DNA of 64,000 nt from Zychaea mexicana (lineage: Eukaryota; Mucoromycota; Mucoromycetes; Mucorales; Lichtheimiaceae): assembly GCF_025766255.1 (NCBI RefSeq), contig NW_026516817.1:27955-91954 (forward strand), written 5' to 3'. Of this stretch, positions 52,381 through 63,608 are shown in pieces. Position numbers and translations under genes: made by a program. The notes beneath the pieces are model-generated. The model saw only the letters and a program-made list of their open reading frames with translations. It was not told the origin of the DNA and ran no database searches. Numbering within the stretch: the first letter of the stretch is position 1; each line of letters opens with the position of its first letter.

Positions 52381-52552
52381 ATTACCCTCCGTGGCGAGCA
52401 TTACAGTCAGCGATAGAGGCTTGCGGTTTAGTGTTTTTTAGTCGAACCGCAAAACCGCAAACCGCATAGGTTCGGATGTTGAATGATCAAAATTAAATTG
52501 TCTCAGCCCACGGTTGATAAACTAATAGCCTTATTTTACACCCTTCATCTCG

Positions 52553-54836
52553 ATGCTTCCAATCAACGACATCACTCTAATTCCTTTCTACTCCTATGCA
52601 CTTTCGATTATCTCGAAGGCGGAGTACAACAGGGACGAATACGAAAAACGTTTTCTGGAAACAGACGAACATGTGGTGCGATTCCTTGAAAATTGCGCGG
52701 AGGAAGATATGGAGCGTGCGCTCATTAACGAAATTGCTCGCTTGAGATCTCTTCGCCCTGACGTCGAACCCGGATTGAGCAACAGCTCCATCCGTGTCCC
52801 TGAGGTTGACGCAGGAGACAATCTTGCCGAACCGAACACGGCAGTGAAAGCTGAACTGGCAGCAATGGAGAGCGAGCTGCTTGAGCATTGGAAGACCCGT
52901 CGTGCTGAAATAGCTCGAAAGCACGGGTATGAAGTGAAGTCCTTGGCTCCTGCGAAGCTACCATTTCTTCGCAAGAATACCGGAAAGGTTACCGGCTTTA
53001 ATGTCTTCCAAAAAGAACTCTACTGCGAACAAGGTTGCTAGTATTTCAATGAATTTGTCGTTCAATTATTCGAATATAGCTAATTGACACCTATGAAATA
53101 TTACTAGATCGTAAGCGATACAAAGAGGATCGTACCCAAATGGGTAACATCAGGTTGGTTATATTAGAATTAACTGTAACATCTGGTATCCAGCTCTGAT
53201 TATATCGACCTTAACCAACTATTGGATTAGGAACTTGAAAACAACCTTGAAAAAAAGCCAACACCAAAAACCAGTCCAAAATCCAGATCCCCAACTTTAA
53301 AAACTAAACTCACGGCAGACGAAAAAACGAAACTTAAAGCCATTTTCGAAGATCTAGATCCAAAAAACTTTTGGTATCTAAAATCAACAATCTCTGAACC
53401 AAATCAAAAAGCCAAGTCTGTGGAAGAGCGTATGATAAAATTTGCTCTTAATTGTAATTACTATCAGTAAGATGTGGTTTGATTTTATATATTGATTATG
53501 GTAGCGCTTTGTACGTAAATTCATTTGTTATTTCTTTGACTTTTGGTAGTCCAAGTCAACAACTTATACTCGATCTTACTGATTCCAACTGGGACGACAT
53601 ATTCACCAAGGCAGAAAGAAAAGAAATCGAAGATGCTGGATGCAAACTATTAAGACCAGTGGATGTGTCATTGACTCGACTACTAGGTGAATTATATAAA
53701 AAGGTAAATAGAACTAAAAGATGGGTTATAAACTTCAAGGCTATTTCCCTTATGATTCTCCTCAATACCTTCATATCATAGAAAACAGCAAAAGAAGCAT
53801 TTAATTTTGCACGTACAATCGAACTTGATCCTGAAGATGAGCCTATTCTCGCATGGTTATCGACATCCGTCCAAAACACTGCTCTTCTTTATCTCAAGAA
53901 AAATAATTTCAATATCCAAAATTACCTCGAATCGGATAAGATGTATTATCTCTGGAGTTTCTTGAATAAGATCTATGATGCATCGGACGACATTGCTGCC
54001 CTTGGGTAAGTAATAACACTATATTTTTCATGTATAAGTTCCATATTTATCTATCATGTAAAGCTTACGAAATCAATGTGTTGGATTATGGTGTTGTAGG
54101 AAGGAGAAACACAGTACTGCAAGTGCATCAGCAACAAACCAAAAACGAAAATTGTCGGCAGTAGACCCCGTGGAAAATTTAAAAATGGGAAGAAGAACTG
54201 ATACAACCTATATTGGAGGAAACGGTGTTGAACTAGGTTGCTTGGAAATTGGTAGAACAAACGATCAAACTAAAGAGTTTATCGATGGTTCAATTAAGAT
54301 GCCTATGGTAATGAGAGACATGCTGTTGAAATTGGTCGAAGAAAACCCAGCTCTTGTCAATCAACTTCATATTTTAGGATATCTCATCATGGGTAAGTTA
54401 CGATTAATAAATGCTATTTTTTTGGTATGATATTAACTACATGTCCCTCTGTACTACTTCAGGTGACAAAGTTAGCTTAATGGATATGGATATCCCTGAT
54501 GGATACGTGACAAGAATTCGTCGTACGAAACAAGTAGCATATCCTGACAGTAGCAAGAATTTCATAGTGCGTATTGGCCCATTATTAGAGCTGGCAGCCA
54601 TTGGAAAAGAAATTGTCGAAGATACCTATAAAAATTTCAGTAACAATATGATTCCGTTGTCGGCAGCTGCAGATGAACAAGAAAAACTGGTCATCCACCT
54701 CGTCTATCTGGATTATCATCATTCGCATTATCATCATCAGAATCATCAACATCATCATCGTCAAACAAACGCCAAAACACTGGTAGCGCGACATCCAGCT
54801 CATAGTCTCACCTTTGAATATACCTTTATATCATAG
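52553..54836 (+). CDS. Multi-exon gene of an unknown fungal family, possible PD-(D/E)XK-like fold, with a chimeric N-terminus
   Basis: The first exon (52553-53033, MLPINDITLIPFYS) ends in GKVTGFNVFQKELY, and a short exon (53108-53153) reads KRYKEDRTQMGNI; together they resemble part of an HMG-box. Exons 53231-53466, 53550-53703, 53782-54005, 54100-54392 and 54463-54836 splice in frame with each other. They encode NFWYLKSTISEPNQKAK, DSNWDDIFTKAERKEIEDAG, WSFLNKIYDASDDIAALG, GRRTDTTYIGGNGVELGCLE, KMPMVMRDMLLKL and MDMDIPDGYVTRIRRT. The pattern RRTD..Y...G.ELGCLE with a downstream K is compatible with a PD-(D/E)XK nuclease-like core, but this is inference. The join from 53153 to 53231 is out of phase, and the second copy at 60113 has a different N-terminus, so the first two exons look like a foreign addition. 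The end is a His-rich low-complexity tail. Confidence 0.6.
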
Positions 54837-55456
54837 TCTTATCAATTTTTTAATAATATAATGTAAAAAGTAGCAGTTTACGAAAAACAACGTTTATTCC
54901 TTCCCCCTTTATCTGTATATTATTTCATGTATCTTTTGTTGATACATGTATATCCAATTATCAAAAAAAATATGATGGGAGAATGATAAAAGAAATAACT
55001 GTACAAAATAGAAATTTTTTATGGAGAGAAATTGGTTGCATATATATGATATAGTAAATATATAAATGTGAAGGAAGGGAAAAAAAAGTAAAAGAATTTT
55101 TATAATCTATGTGCGTTGGAAGAAATAGGCTCACAAGAATGATAAATTGTTAACTTGTAGGAACCGGATATACAGGTTTTGTTTCTTTAATTTGAGAATC
55201 AGTCAGATGAATTATATACAAATACTGTAAACGTGAGGAATGATGATAACAAAGTTGATTTTTATGTACCACATATTAGATAAAGAATAGTGAGTACGAA
55301 CTTCGTTGGACAAGATGATTCACTACTTGTAATATTAAAATAATCCGAAGGGTCCCTATTCTTTTTTTTTTAGTTACAAATGTTGGTAACAAAGGAGGCA
55401 TCTTTTGAATTGCAATCCATTGGCATTGTTTTTTTTTTGATCTAATAACTGTCCAT
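54837..55456. other. AT-rich spacer, no gene seen
   Basis: Low-complexity A/T-rich sequence with poly-T runs; short open frames lack any recognisable pattern. Confidence 0.5.
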
Positions 55457-55765
55457 TCATGTTTCTCGACTAAAGTATTCTTCAATGGTTGGGGTTGACC
55501 TTTCCGTTGGATACTGAGACACGGAATTATGTATCGCCAAGTCATCATTGTCATATTCTTTCACAATATGCCTAACTTCATCAAAGAAACTTTTTCGTTG
55601 AGGTTTGGCACCAATATCTAAAAGTATAGTATTATCACTATCACTATCGTTATCATTATCAGGAAACTTGACCCACCATTGGAAAAAAAAAGGGCCCTTG
55701 ATCGTATATACATGCTCCTCGTTCAGATATCCAGGATTCACGAAGAATTTGATTATCAAAAAAAT
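55457..55765 (-). CDS. Small unknown protein or gene fragment
   Basis: A minus-strand frame of about 100 codons reads IIKFFVNPGYLNEEHVYTIK, then FQWWVKFPDNDNDSDSDN, KSFFDEVRHIVKEYDNDDLA and TPTIEEYFSRET. It begins without a clear ATG, directly downstream of the inverted repeat block at 55795-55960, which could supply an upstream exon. The acidic Asp/Asn/Ser stretch and lack of frame damage suggest real coding history. No family recognised. Confidence 0.4.
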   Translation of the reverse strand: MFLIIKFFVNPGYLNEEHVYTIKGPFFFQWWVKFPDNDNDSDSDNTILLDIGAKPQRKSFFDEVRHIVKEYDNDDLAIHNSVSQYPTERSTPTIEEYFSRET

Positions 55766-55794
55766 TATTACTTTCAGCTCACATCGGTCCTTCT

Positions 55795-55960
55795 TTGTTC
55801 ACGCTTGAATTCGTAGCCATGCCACATTTGAGTGAATAGCTTAAATTGGTTTGGGATGGCTCAATTTCGTTTAAGTAGCTCAATTTGGAAAAAGGGCCCG
55901 TTTTCAAAATCATGGCCCGTTTATATTTTGTATCGCTAAATTTAATTTCCAACACTGTAA
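55795..55960 (-). repeat. Dispersed repeat, inverted third copy
   Basis: Inverse complement of the block at about 52110-52270 and 58675-58840. The encoded peptide IKFSDTKYKRAMILKTGPF is conserved here; the homology stops just after ATGGCTACGAATTCAAGC. Confidence 0.9.
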
Positions 55961-56579
55961 AAGGAAAGAGGGGAGAGCGAGCCAGATATCCAAGGAGGAC
56001 GAGTATGACGCTGAGGAGATGCATAAACCAAGTGGATAGAGTGGGATTTACAATGAGAGTAAGCTCCTCTCCACCTCTGTTCTATGCGTCGTGCAGTTAG
56101 TTTTCGTGTGGCCTCCGACCGCATCGATTGTATCTTTTGCGAAACGTATAGCTTTTTACTGTAACAAACAGGCTGAGTTGAGCACAACCACATGGCAATA
56201 GGATCCCGACCTATTCAATACGTAATGGGGGGAGCGAAAGGGCGAAAGGAATGAGCGGACTGTGTAATGTTCGAAAATAAGGTTAGACGGTGTGTGGTTC
56301 GTTGTTGTTCCTGTAGAACCATTAAGCATGAATCGACTGACTTTTTTTTTTCAGGGTTTTCGTTTTTGGAATGGGTAGATCGTTTGTATTGGCAAAAACA
56401 AATATTCAAGTAAGGACCGTGCACACCCTGTCATCTGAGCCTCATCTATGTCTTTTGTAATCTCTCAATATAATATCTGGAAGCAGCAGTATTAGATGTT
56501 ACCTAATGGTTGGCGCTTCCCCATCTTGGCGTGACACGAGTTTCATGTGAACGACGATGCGCCATGGCAAAGAGAAAGA

Positions 56580-56610
<31 letters not shown>

Positions 56611-57876
56611 AGCTTTCTGGCAGTCTCGATTTTGTTTGCGGTTCTTGATGAACTCATGCGCATATCTGTTCTTCTATGGTTCAATCGTTCAATGGTTCGC
56701 AGTGGACTGAAGGCTTTCCTTTTTGCATGGGTTTGTCACGATTGCCTCTAAATGGCGCCAGAGAGTTAGGGATTGTGGCAAGTCGTGAAGGATATATTTC
56801 GATTTGAGATGCTGTACTGGTTGATCATGTTTGTACTTTTAAGCTAAGCAATGGAGACTTGCGCTCTTTCTGAACATATACACCAGAGGCTATATCCATT
56901 AACTGAGATGCGTCGTTGCTCATGGAATAGATGACTCCTTAGTCCGATTCCAACTCTTGTTCATTCTACGATGTAATGATATGACACTTGTCAAAGCACT
57001 AACCTAATAGTGTGTTTCTGAATCCAGCAGTATTTGGATTTATTCCAACTATTCTGATCCCATGGGTTGGGATGGTCAGTACATCGGGTTTGTGGGCGAA
57101 CGTTTCCCTCGGGAAGATCGGGTTTCAGATGTCACATGCACAGCAGCAACAGCAACAGTGGCAGCATCAATCAGATTGAAGGTATTACAGTACGGAGAAA
57201 GAAACGCCACTACAGTAGAGCTGTTAGATGGGAAGAAGAATGCTGTAGATGATTTATGCCTCGGTTATTGTAATATAAAATATACAGGCGAGCAACCCAG
57301 TGCGTGACACGCGTAAACAAACACGCCTTCTCGTCGTATCACCGAAACCACCCACTCCCCCCTTATCACAGTGAGAGTGGCTCGGTGCCACTGGACACCA
57401 CTGTTGTGCATTGTGTTGCCAGATGGGTCCCAGCGCTCTCACATGGTTGTCATCCATCCGAGAACGTAACGTTTCAGAAGAACAATGGAATGAGAGAGAA
57501 ACAAAAAGGCAAGAAATTACCATTGAAACAATTGTATTAAGTCATGAGGAAAGTTTAGCCGCTATGAGGAAGGAGGCGCGTGTTGTGCGGTCCAGTGAGA
57601 AGAAAACACAGTATCATCCTCATCATCGACATAACAATTTGGGGGTGGGGATGGGGGATGAAGAGCCGTTAGCTATTGGTGGCTGATGGCCGTGTTATTG
57701 GGTTTGGTGGGATGCCCGTATCATCGCGCCTTAACAATTTGTGTCACAGCAACCGAGCTCGATAAGTGGGGCAATTACGATGACAGTTCACTTTGTGGTT
57801 TGTGCACTCATGAACCAAGCCGGTGGCAAGAGAGAAAGAGAGAGAGAGAGAGCGCAGGTACGACTACAACAACGAC
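55961..57876. other. Gene-free stretch with microsatellites
   Basis: No supported gene. An ACT run at about 56581-56610 and a GA run at 57833-57852 are present. Short frames carry no recognisable motif. Confidence 0.5.
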
Positions 57877-57878
57877 TA

Positions 57879-58419
57879 AAGTGGGCATCAGCTAAAGGGG
57901 CCATTTTTTGCAAAAATCAAATCGACTTTAAACCCCGCGTCAGGTGATCAATAAGAGGGGATTCTTCCTCTTGTTGAATGTCTTGAACTTCGATCTCTTG
58001 TTGTTCGCGTTCTGCTCTTTCGCATTCTGCTTTTTCGCGTTCAAGTCTCAATCTTTTTCCTTGTTCGTAGTTGGCTTTACCAACTTTAGCTCTTCTTTTG
58101 GTTCCTGCCATTTAAATGCGTATTTAATTATGAAGTTGGTGAAAGATGACGTGAAAAAGATTTGCGATTCAAAATAGATGATGGGGAAATGGTGTACAAA
58201 AATTGTTCATTTCCTAGCTAAAAGTACTAAAAATAGTAGACTTCGAAACGTCATAGCTCAGCAACAAGTGAGCGCATTGAAAAAAAATTTAGTACGTTGT
58301 GTTCCTCTCCTCTAAAGCTATCGATTCTGCTATCTTTTGTGGCAATTAAGCATGCAGAGATAACTCTATGAAGGCTGGAAATCGGGTCTTAAATTGGCCC
58401 CTTTAGCTGACGCCCACTT
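57879..58419. mobile_element. Tc1/mariner-like MITE with TA target duplication
   Basis: The ends are inverted repeats: AAGTGGGCATCAGCTAAAGG on the left and the inverse of AAGTGGGCGTCAGCTAAAGG on the right, extending through GGCCA. They are flanked by TA at 57877-57878 and 58420-58421. At 541 bp it is too short to hold a transposase. It contains one small minus-strand ORF, listed separately. Confidence 0.9.
57917..58111 (-). CDS. Short basic, coiled-coil ORF inside a Tc1/mariner-like MITE
   Basis: It starts MAGTKRRAKVGKANYEQGKR and continues with Glu/Arg-rich heptads (REKAECERAEREQQEIEVQD), 64 residues to the stop. It may be the remaining N-terminus of the parent element's transposase or of an accessory gene. 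The position just inside the right TIR, reading inward, fits that idea. Confidence 0.4.
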   Translation of the reverse strand: MAGTKRRAKVGKANYEQGKRLRLEREKAECERAEREQQEIEVQDIQQEEESPLIDHLTRGLKSI

Positions 58420-58421
58420 TA

Positions 58422-58930
58422 GTCTGCAGAAGAGAGAGAGAGAGAGCCGTGGGTAAAATGGTGTAACTGGATTTGTTCCTGAATGTTTCATCTATCTCCC
58501 AAGCTACTACATACTCCGTGACTGGAAAACCATATAAATGCCACTTATTACAAACAAAAAGCATCATAACATGCATTTGAGTTGATAGGATGTTCAATAT
58601 AAATCTGAGATAAGGCTCATTTTAATTAATAAAAAAAAAGAATTTGACAAACAAACAAAGAAATCAGCATCACAGTTACAGCGTTGGAAATTAAATTTAG
58701 CGATACAAAATAAAAACAGGCCATGATAACGAAAATGGGCCCTTTTTCCAAATTGAGCTACTTAAACGAAATTGAGCCATCCCAAACCAATTTAAGCTAT
58801 TCACTCAAAAGTGACATGGCTACGAATTCAAGCCAAGAAAACTTCAAACACAAATATATTTATGCATACGGTGTAAAATATAATATCCAGGCAGAATAAT
58901 TTTTATATAATTTTTACTGCTAGCATGATG
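58422..58930 (+). repeat. Dispersed repeat, copy 2 (matches 51858-52380)
   Basis: Near-identical to 51858-52380, but the peptide block has TAA in place of a TAT codon (at about 58708) and ACG in place of TTG. This copy no longer encodes the peptide. Confidence 0.9.
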
Positions 58931-60112
58931 AGAAGCGTTATCACCACTAAGAATAATATTACTAACAGTACCGACGTGAGAATTGTACTTTTTCAAAACC
59001 ATATGGAATAGAACAGTACTGCAGAAATCAATTACAAGAAAAAAAAACGAAAAATAGTCTGTAGTAAATAAATCAAAGCTGAATGATCAGTATATCAAGC
59101 TAATATTTAAAGAGTCTTGACTATCTGTGGGATCAGATGAAAGTTAAATGATGCAGAAAAAGTAGCAGTAACAAAGGATATGGTTATTGAGAAAAAATGG
59201 TAGAATGTAGCAGATACAGATAGTGAAATGACATGTATAATTAAAAAAAGGCAATAATGACACCATCAGTTGTACTCATCAAAAACCATCATCTATAAAG
59301 TAATAGCGCCATCCGATCATTTGTTTGGCAATATAAGAATGAAAAGGATCAATACATGAGATAAGAGATCTAAAGGAGTTCAGCCTTCAAATGTTTTATC
59401 AACTAACATAAAAAACATTTCAAAAGATGGTTAGACCTTGTAAAATTATTGCAAAAGTATACTGAAGAAAAGAAAGGTTTTTTTTACATACCATGTTGTA
59501 TAGACTTTAACAACACCCAATACTTCGATTTAAGAAAAAACAGAAAAGGGTACTTGTTCGCTTGCATGTTTTAGATATTCTTTGATGCCATCACCTCTTG
59601 ATTATAACCTACGTGTTGAAAACTGGGCTATGCAAACAACAAAGCTATCATAATATTTTTCGATGTAATGAAGACACTTTACCTTTAAGTCATACGCTTC
59701 AATTACCATCTTCCATATTGAGAGTCTTGTACTTCCTTTCTTCTACAGGTTCAACTTAATTATAAAAAAAACTTTAAAGCAGAAACATAAAAGAAACTTC
59801 GCAATGCACCTCTGATGTTCGGCAGGGATATTACCCACTCGATACCCCAAAAGTACATTACTTGCAGCGGTATTACCCACTGCTATGATAACCAGAAGAA
59901 AAAAAAAGAACTATGAGGATAACTTGGGGAAAAAAATCTGTAATAACCGAATCTAAAAATCACGTCACACTCTTTCGTTTCTGTGACGGCAACCACCAGC
60001 ATTTTTTTTTGCGCTTTAATATAAATCTAAGTTTAGAACGCCCGCCAAAGCCAAGCATATAATCTTACTCTTCACTCCTTTGAAACCTGTAGCCAGAACA
60101 GTTGCCATAGCA
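58931..60112. other. AT-rich spacer, no gene seen
   Basis: No open frame of note; replaces the sequence found at 52381-53150 in the other copy of the duplication. Confidence 0.5.
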
Positions 60113-61629
60113 ATGGCAGGAAACATCGCAACAACTTTAACAAAGAGTAAGTAGTGTTAATAAATTACACATCCACATTCTACTGACGAGAACCATAATA
60201 AAATAACTTATGTATAGAATTCATCGAGTATTTTGACCAGGAGACCGAAGCTCCAAGTCTTGCCCATTTTTATTGTTATGACAATGAAGCCTTCATAAAA
60301 GGTACCCCCAACACTGAATACAAGGCAACCTGGTCAAATCGGTTTAAAAAAGCAGTCCAAGAAAGAAATATTGTGGTAAACAACACAGCTTCTATAATAA
60401 TAATCGTGACATGAAAAAGATCGACAAGTTACTTTATTGAAATAGGATTATAGACAAGACAAACCTAACTGGGAAGAAATACAACAGGTTGGTTACATTA
60501 GAATTAACTGTAACATCTGGTATCCAGCTCTAATTATATCGACCTTAACCAACTATTGGATTAGGAACTTGAAAACAACCTTGAAAACAAGCCAACACCA
60601 AAAACCAGTCCAAAATCCAGATCCCCAACTTTAAAAACTAAACTCATGGCAGACGAAAAAACGAAACTTAAAGCCATTTTCGAAGATCTAGATCCAAAAA
60701 ACTTTTGGTATCTAAAATCAACAATTTCTGAACCAAATCAAAAAGCCAAGTCTGTGGAAGAGCGTATGATAAAATTTGCTCTTAATTGTAATTACTATCA
60801 GTAAGATGTAGTTTGATTTTATATATTGATTATGGTAGTGCTATGTACATAAATTCATTTGTTATTTCTTTGACTTTTGGTAGTCCAAGTCAACAACTTA
60901 TACTCGATCTTACTGATTCCAACTGGGACGACATATTCACCAAGGCAGAAAGAAAAGAAATCGAAGATGCTGGATGCAAACTATTAAGACCAGTGGATGT
61001 GTCATTGACTCGACTACTAGGTGAATTATATAAAAAGGTAAATAGAACAAAAAGATGGGTTATAAACTTCAAGGCTATTTCCCTTATAATTTTCCTCAAT
61101 ACCTTCATATCATAGAAAACAGCAAAAGAAGCATTTAATTTTGCACGTACAATCGAACTTGATCCTGAAGATGAGCCTATTCTCGCATGGTTATCGACAT
61201 CCATCTAAAACACTGCTCTTCTTTATCTCAAGAAAAATAATTTCAAAATCCAAAATTAACTCGAATCGGATAAGATGTATTATCTCTGGAGTTTCTTAAA
61301 TAAGATTTATGATGCATCGGACGACTTTGTTGCCCTTGGGTAAGTAATAGCACTATATTTTTCATGTATAAGTTCCATATTTATCTATCATGTAAAGCTT
61401 ACGAAATCAATGTGTTGGATTATGGTGTTGTAGGAAGCAGGATGTGCAGTACCAAATTGGCTATAAATTTACAATAGTTTTCGATAAATCTAATAAATTG
61501 CTTGCTGCCATATTAAATTATATCATCTATTTTGATATTTTATCAATTTTATGACATCATGTGACCAAAATCATGCATTCAATGATTATAAAAATTAAAA
61601 AATCCATAATATAATAAAAGAACGACCTA

Positions 61630-63150
61630 ATGGATACAACAAACTATACACTACTGATTACAAATGAAGTAAACTCAATTATTGCAAATTATTGGCAATT
61701 CCTAGAATGGAATTGGCCTACTGTACATAATAAATATAAACATAGAACTGATTTGAGACATATTAAATTCATAGATAAAATTAAGGATGAATTGTTACGT
61801 AAATTAGGTTATATTGCTGTATTTTATTTTCTAGTATTTTTATATACAAACAAGGAATATCCCAGACCTTACTTTGAAATTGAAAAAGGATTGTTTTTAT
61901 TATATCATTTAGTCTCTGGAGTATGTGGTGAAAAATTCGAAAAATACTTACCACATAGCACATTTCATACATTTTATAAAAAGTTTTGGATGGATGAGGA
62001 CAACTACAAACGAATCAACAAAATAGTAAATGATTCAATGAATAACATGTTTTCATCTAACAAATTACGTATTCTATCTGCTAGAAAGCATAATCCCGAC
62101 TTATTTAAACATGTAACACTTGTATTGGATGGCCATGATTCAAGAATTAACTATGTAGATACTGAAATTGACCACTTTCAAAGAATGTATTCTTATAAAT
62201 TTAAGAAGAATGGAATACGTACCCAATTTATTAGTGATATGAATGATATGATTATTTATACTTCTAAAAGTGACTTTTGTTCTGATAGCTCAGATGGTAG
62301 CATGTTTTTAAATATGAAATTATTTAAATATATGCATGAGAATGACATAATGGCAGTTGATGGTGGATATACTTTATTTATCACGCAATTTACAGAGCTT
62401 GCTAATGAAAAAGGATATAACTTTAGCCATGATAATTTTGTATACCCTATACGTAAAAATGTAAATGAGCCCTTAACAATTACTGAAGATCATTTTAATA
62501 AGACATTTGGAAGTTTTAGGACAAAAGTTGAGAATCAATTTTCAGAAATTGGGAATAAATTCTGCCGATTCAATAATAACAAGTCAGTTGTTAAAATGGA
62601 TAACATAAAATACTATAATCTGCAATTTTGTGTAGCTTGTTTATTAAAAAATACTACAAAATTTGTAGTAATGTTCAATATTCCTATTTTACCACACCAT
62701 AAACTATGGCACAGTAATGATTTCGATTTTCCAGTAGAGCATAAACTAATTGATATAGTGGTTAGCAATGATAAACAAAATAAAGATAAACTAGATAAAA
62801 TGATCAGATTACAAAATGACCTGCTTAATATGGCTATATCAAATGAAGAAATGATTGTTGATAATGAATCTGATAATAATTCAAATTAGAGTAATAGTGA
62901 TAATGATGATGTTCCAAGATTTAATGAGCGTAGTAAAAAAAGAAAGCGAAATAAAGGGAAACAACAAGCAATGGCATCATATGAAATAGAAGAGATTATT
63001 AGGTATAAAACTGAAAATGGTACATATTTATTTGAAGTAAAATGGGTTGGATATAGTGCTGATGATAACAGTTGGTTATCAATTGATAAATTTAATCAAA
63101 AGGGTTTATTGAAGGAATATATCAATAAGCATAATCTTGGTATATTATAA
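61630..63150 (+). pseudogene. DDE_Tnp_4-like transposase with C-terminal chromodomain, copy 2, one in-frame TAG
   Basis: The frame starts MDTTNYTLLITNEVN and is open for 419 residues to TAG at 62887-62889. It then continues in the same frame to TAA at 63148-63150. Catalytic candidates are D167 (LDGHDSRI), D244 (VDGGYTLF) and E301 (RTKVENQF), all intact and with nearly the same spacing as copy 1. An acidic Asn/Ser linker follows and contains the TAG, then a basic patch (SKKRKRNKGK). The chromodomain (about 62977-63135) reads SYEIEEIIRYK, FEVKWVGYSADDNSWLS, with Tyr, Trp and Trp at the expected aromatic-cage positions. Similarity to copy 1 is obvious throughout but moderate, so the fusion is old rather than a chance join. 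The TAG makes full-length protein unlikely without readthrough. Confidence 0.85.
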
Positions 63151-63608
63151 AATTGCATACTCTAGGTAATATTCAATATATTCTTTTTCATTAAATATCT
63201 TTTTAATTATATTCATAAATAAAATTGGATCCACTATTTTAAATAAATTCTTATAATGATTAAATTTAATTAGCTTATATGCAATATATATAGGATCATA
63301 TATGATATTTCTAATTTTTGACTTGTAAATTTTAATATGCTTCTTTACAATATAATGCTCACCATCATAAATTTTATTACTTTTATGTACTAAATACTTT
63401 TTTGATGAACATATTCTAATAATAAATATTTTGCTATAAATTCAGTAATACTTACAATATTTTCTTCAACTGGTATATAACATAATGTGGATAAATACTT
63501 TGAATTCATACCTAGCATTCCTTTTTTACCAATTATTTTTATATATACACAAAATTCAATTTTTTGTACAATTTGGATTTTTACAGCCAATAGATTTCTT
63601 ACAGCCAA
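63145..63608 (-). pseudogene. Unknown second ORF of the chromodomain-DDE transposon, frameshifted
   Basis: Minus-strand coding blocks read GKKGMLGMNSKYLSTLCYIP and TEFIAKYLLLEYVHQK. After a one-base shift near 63390 they continue IYDGEHYIVKKHIKIYKSKI and KIFNEKEYIEYYLEYAIL to a stop at 63145-63147. Just upstream another frame reads IGCKKSIGCKNPNC, so a Cys-rich start may have been lost through a second shift. Total length would be about 150 residues. It is not recognised and not visibly similar to the ORF at 18956. Position suggests an accessory protein of the transposon. Confidence 0.5.

Noticed and set aside
54411..54836. Independent 141-codon gene
   Set aside because: It is the last exon of the multi-exon gene starting at 52553, preceded by intron sequence and an acceptor at 54462.
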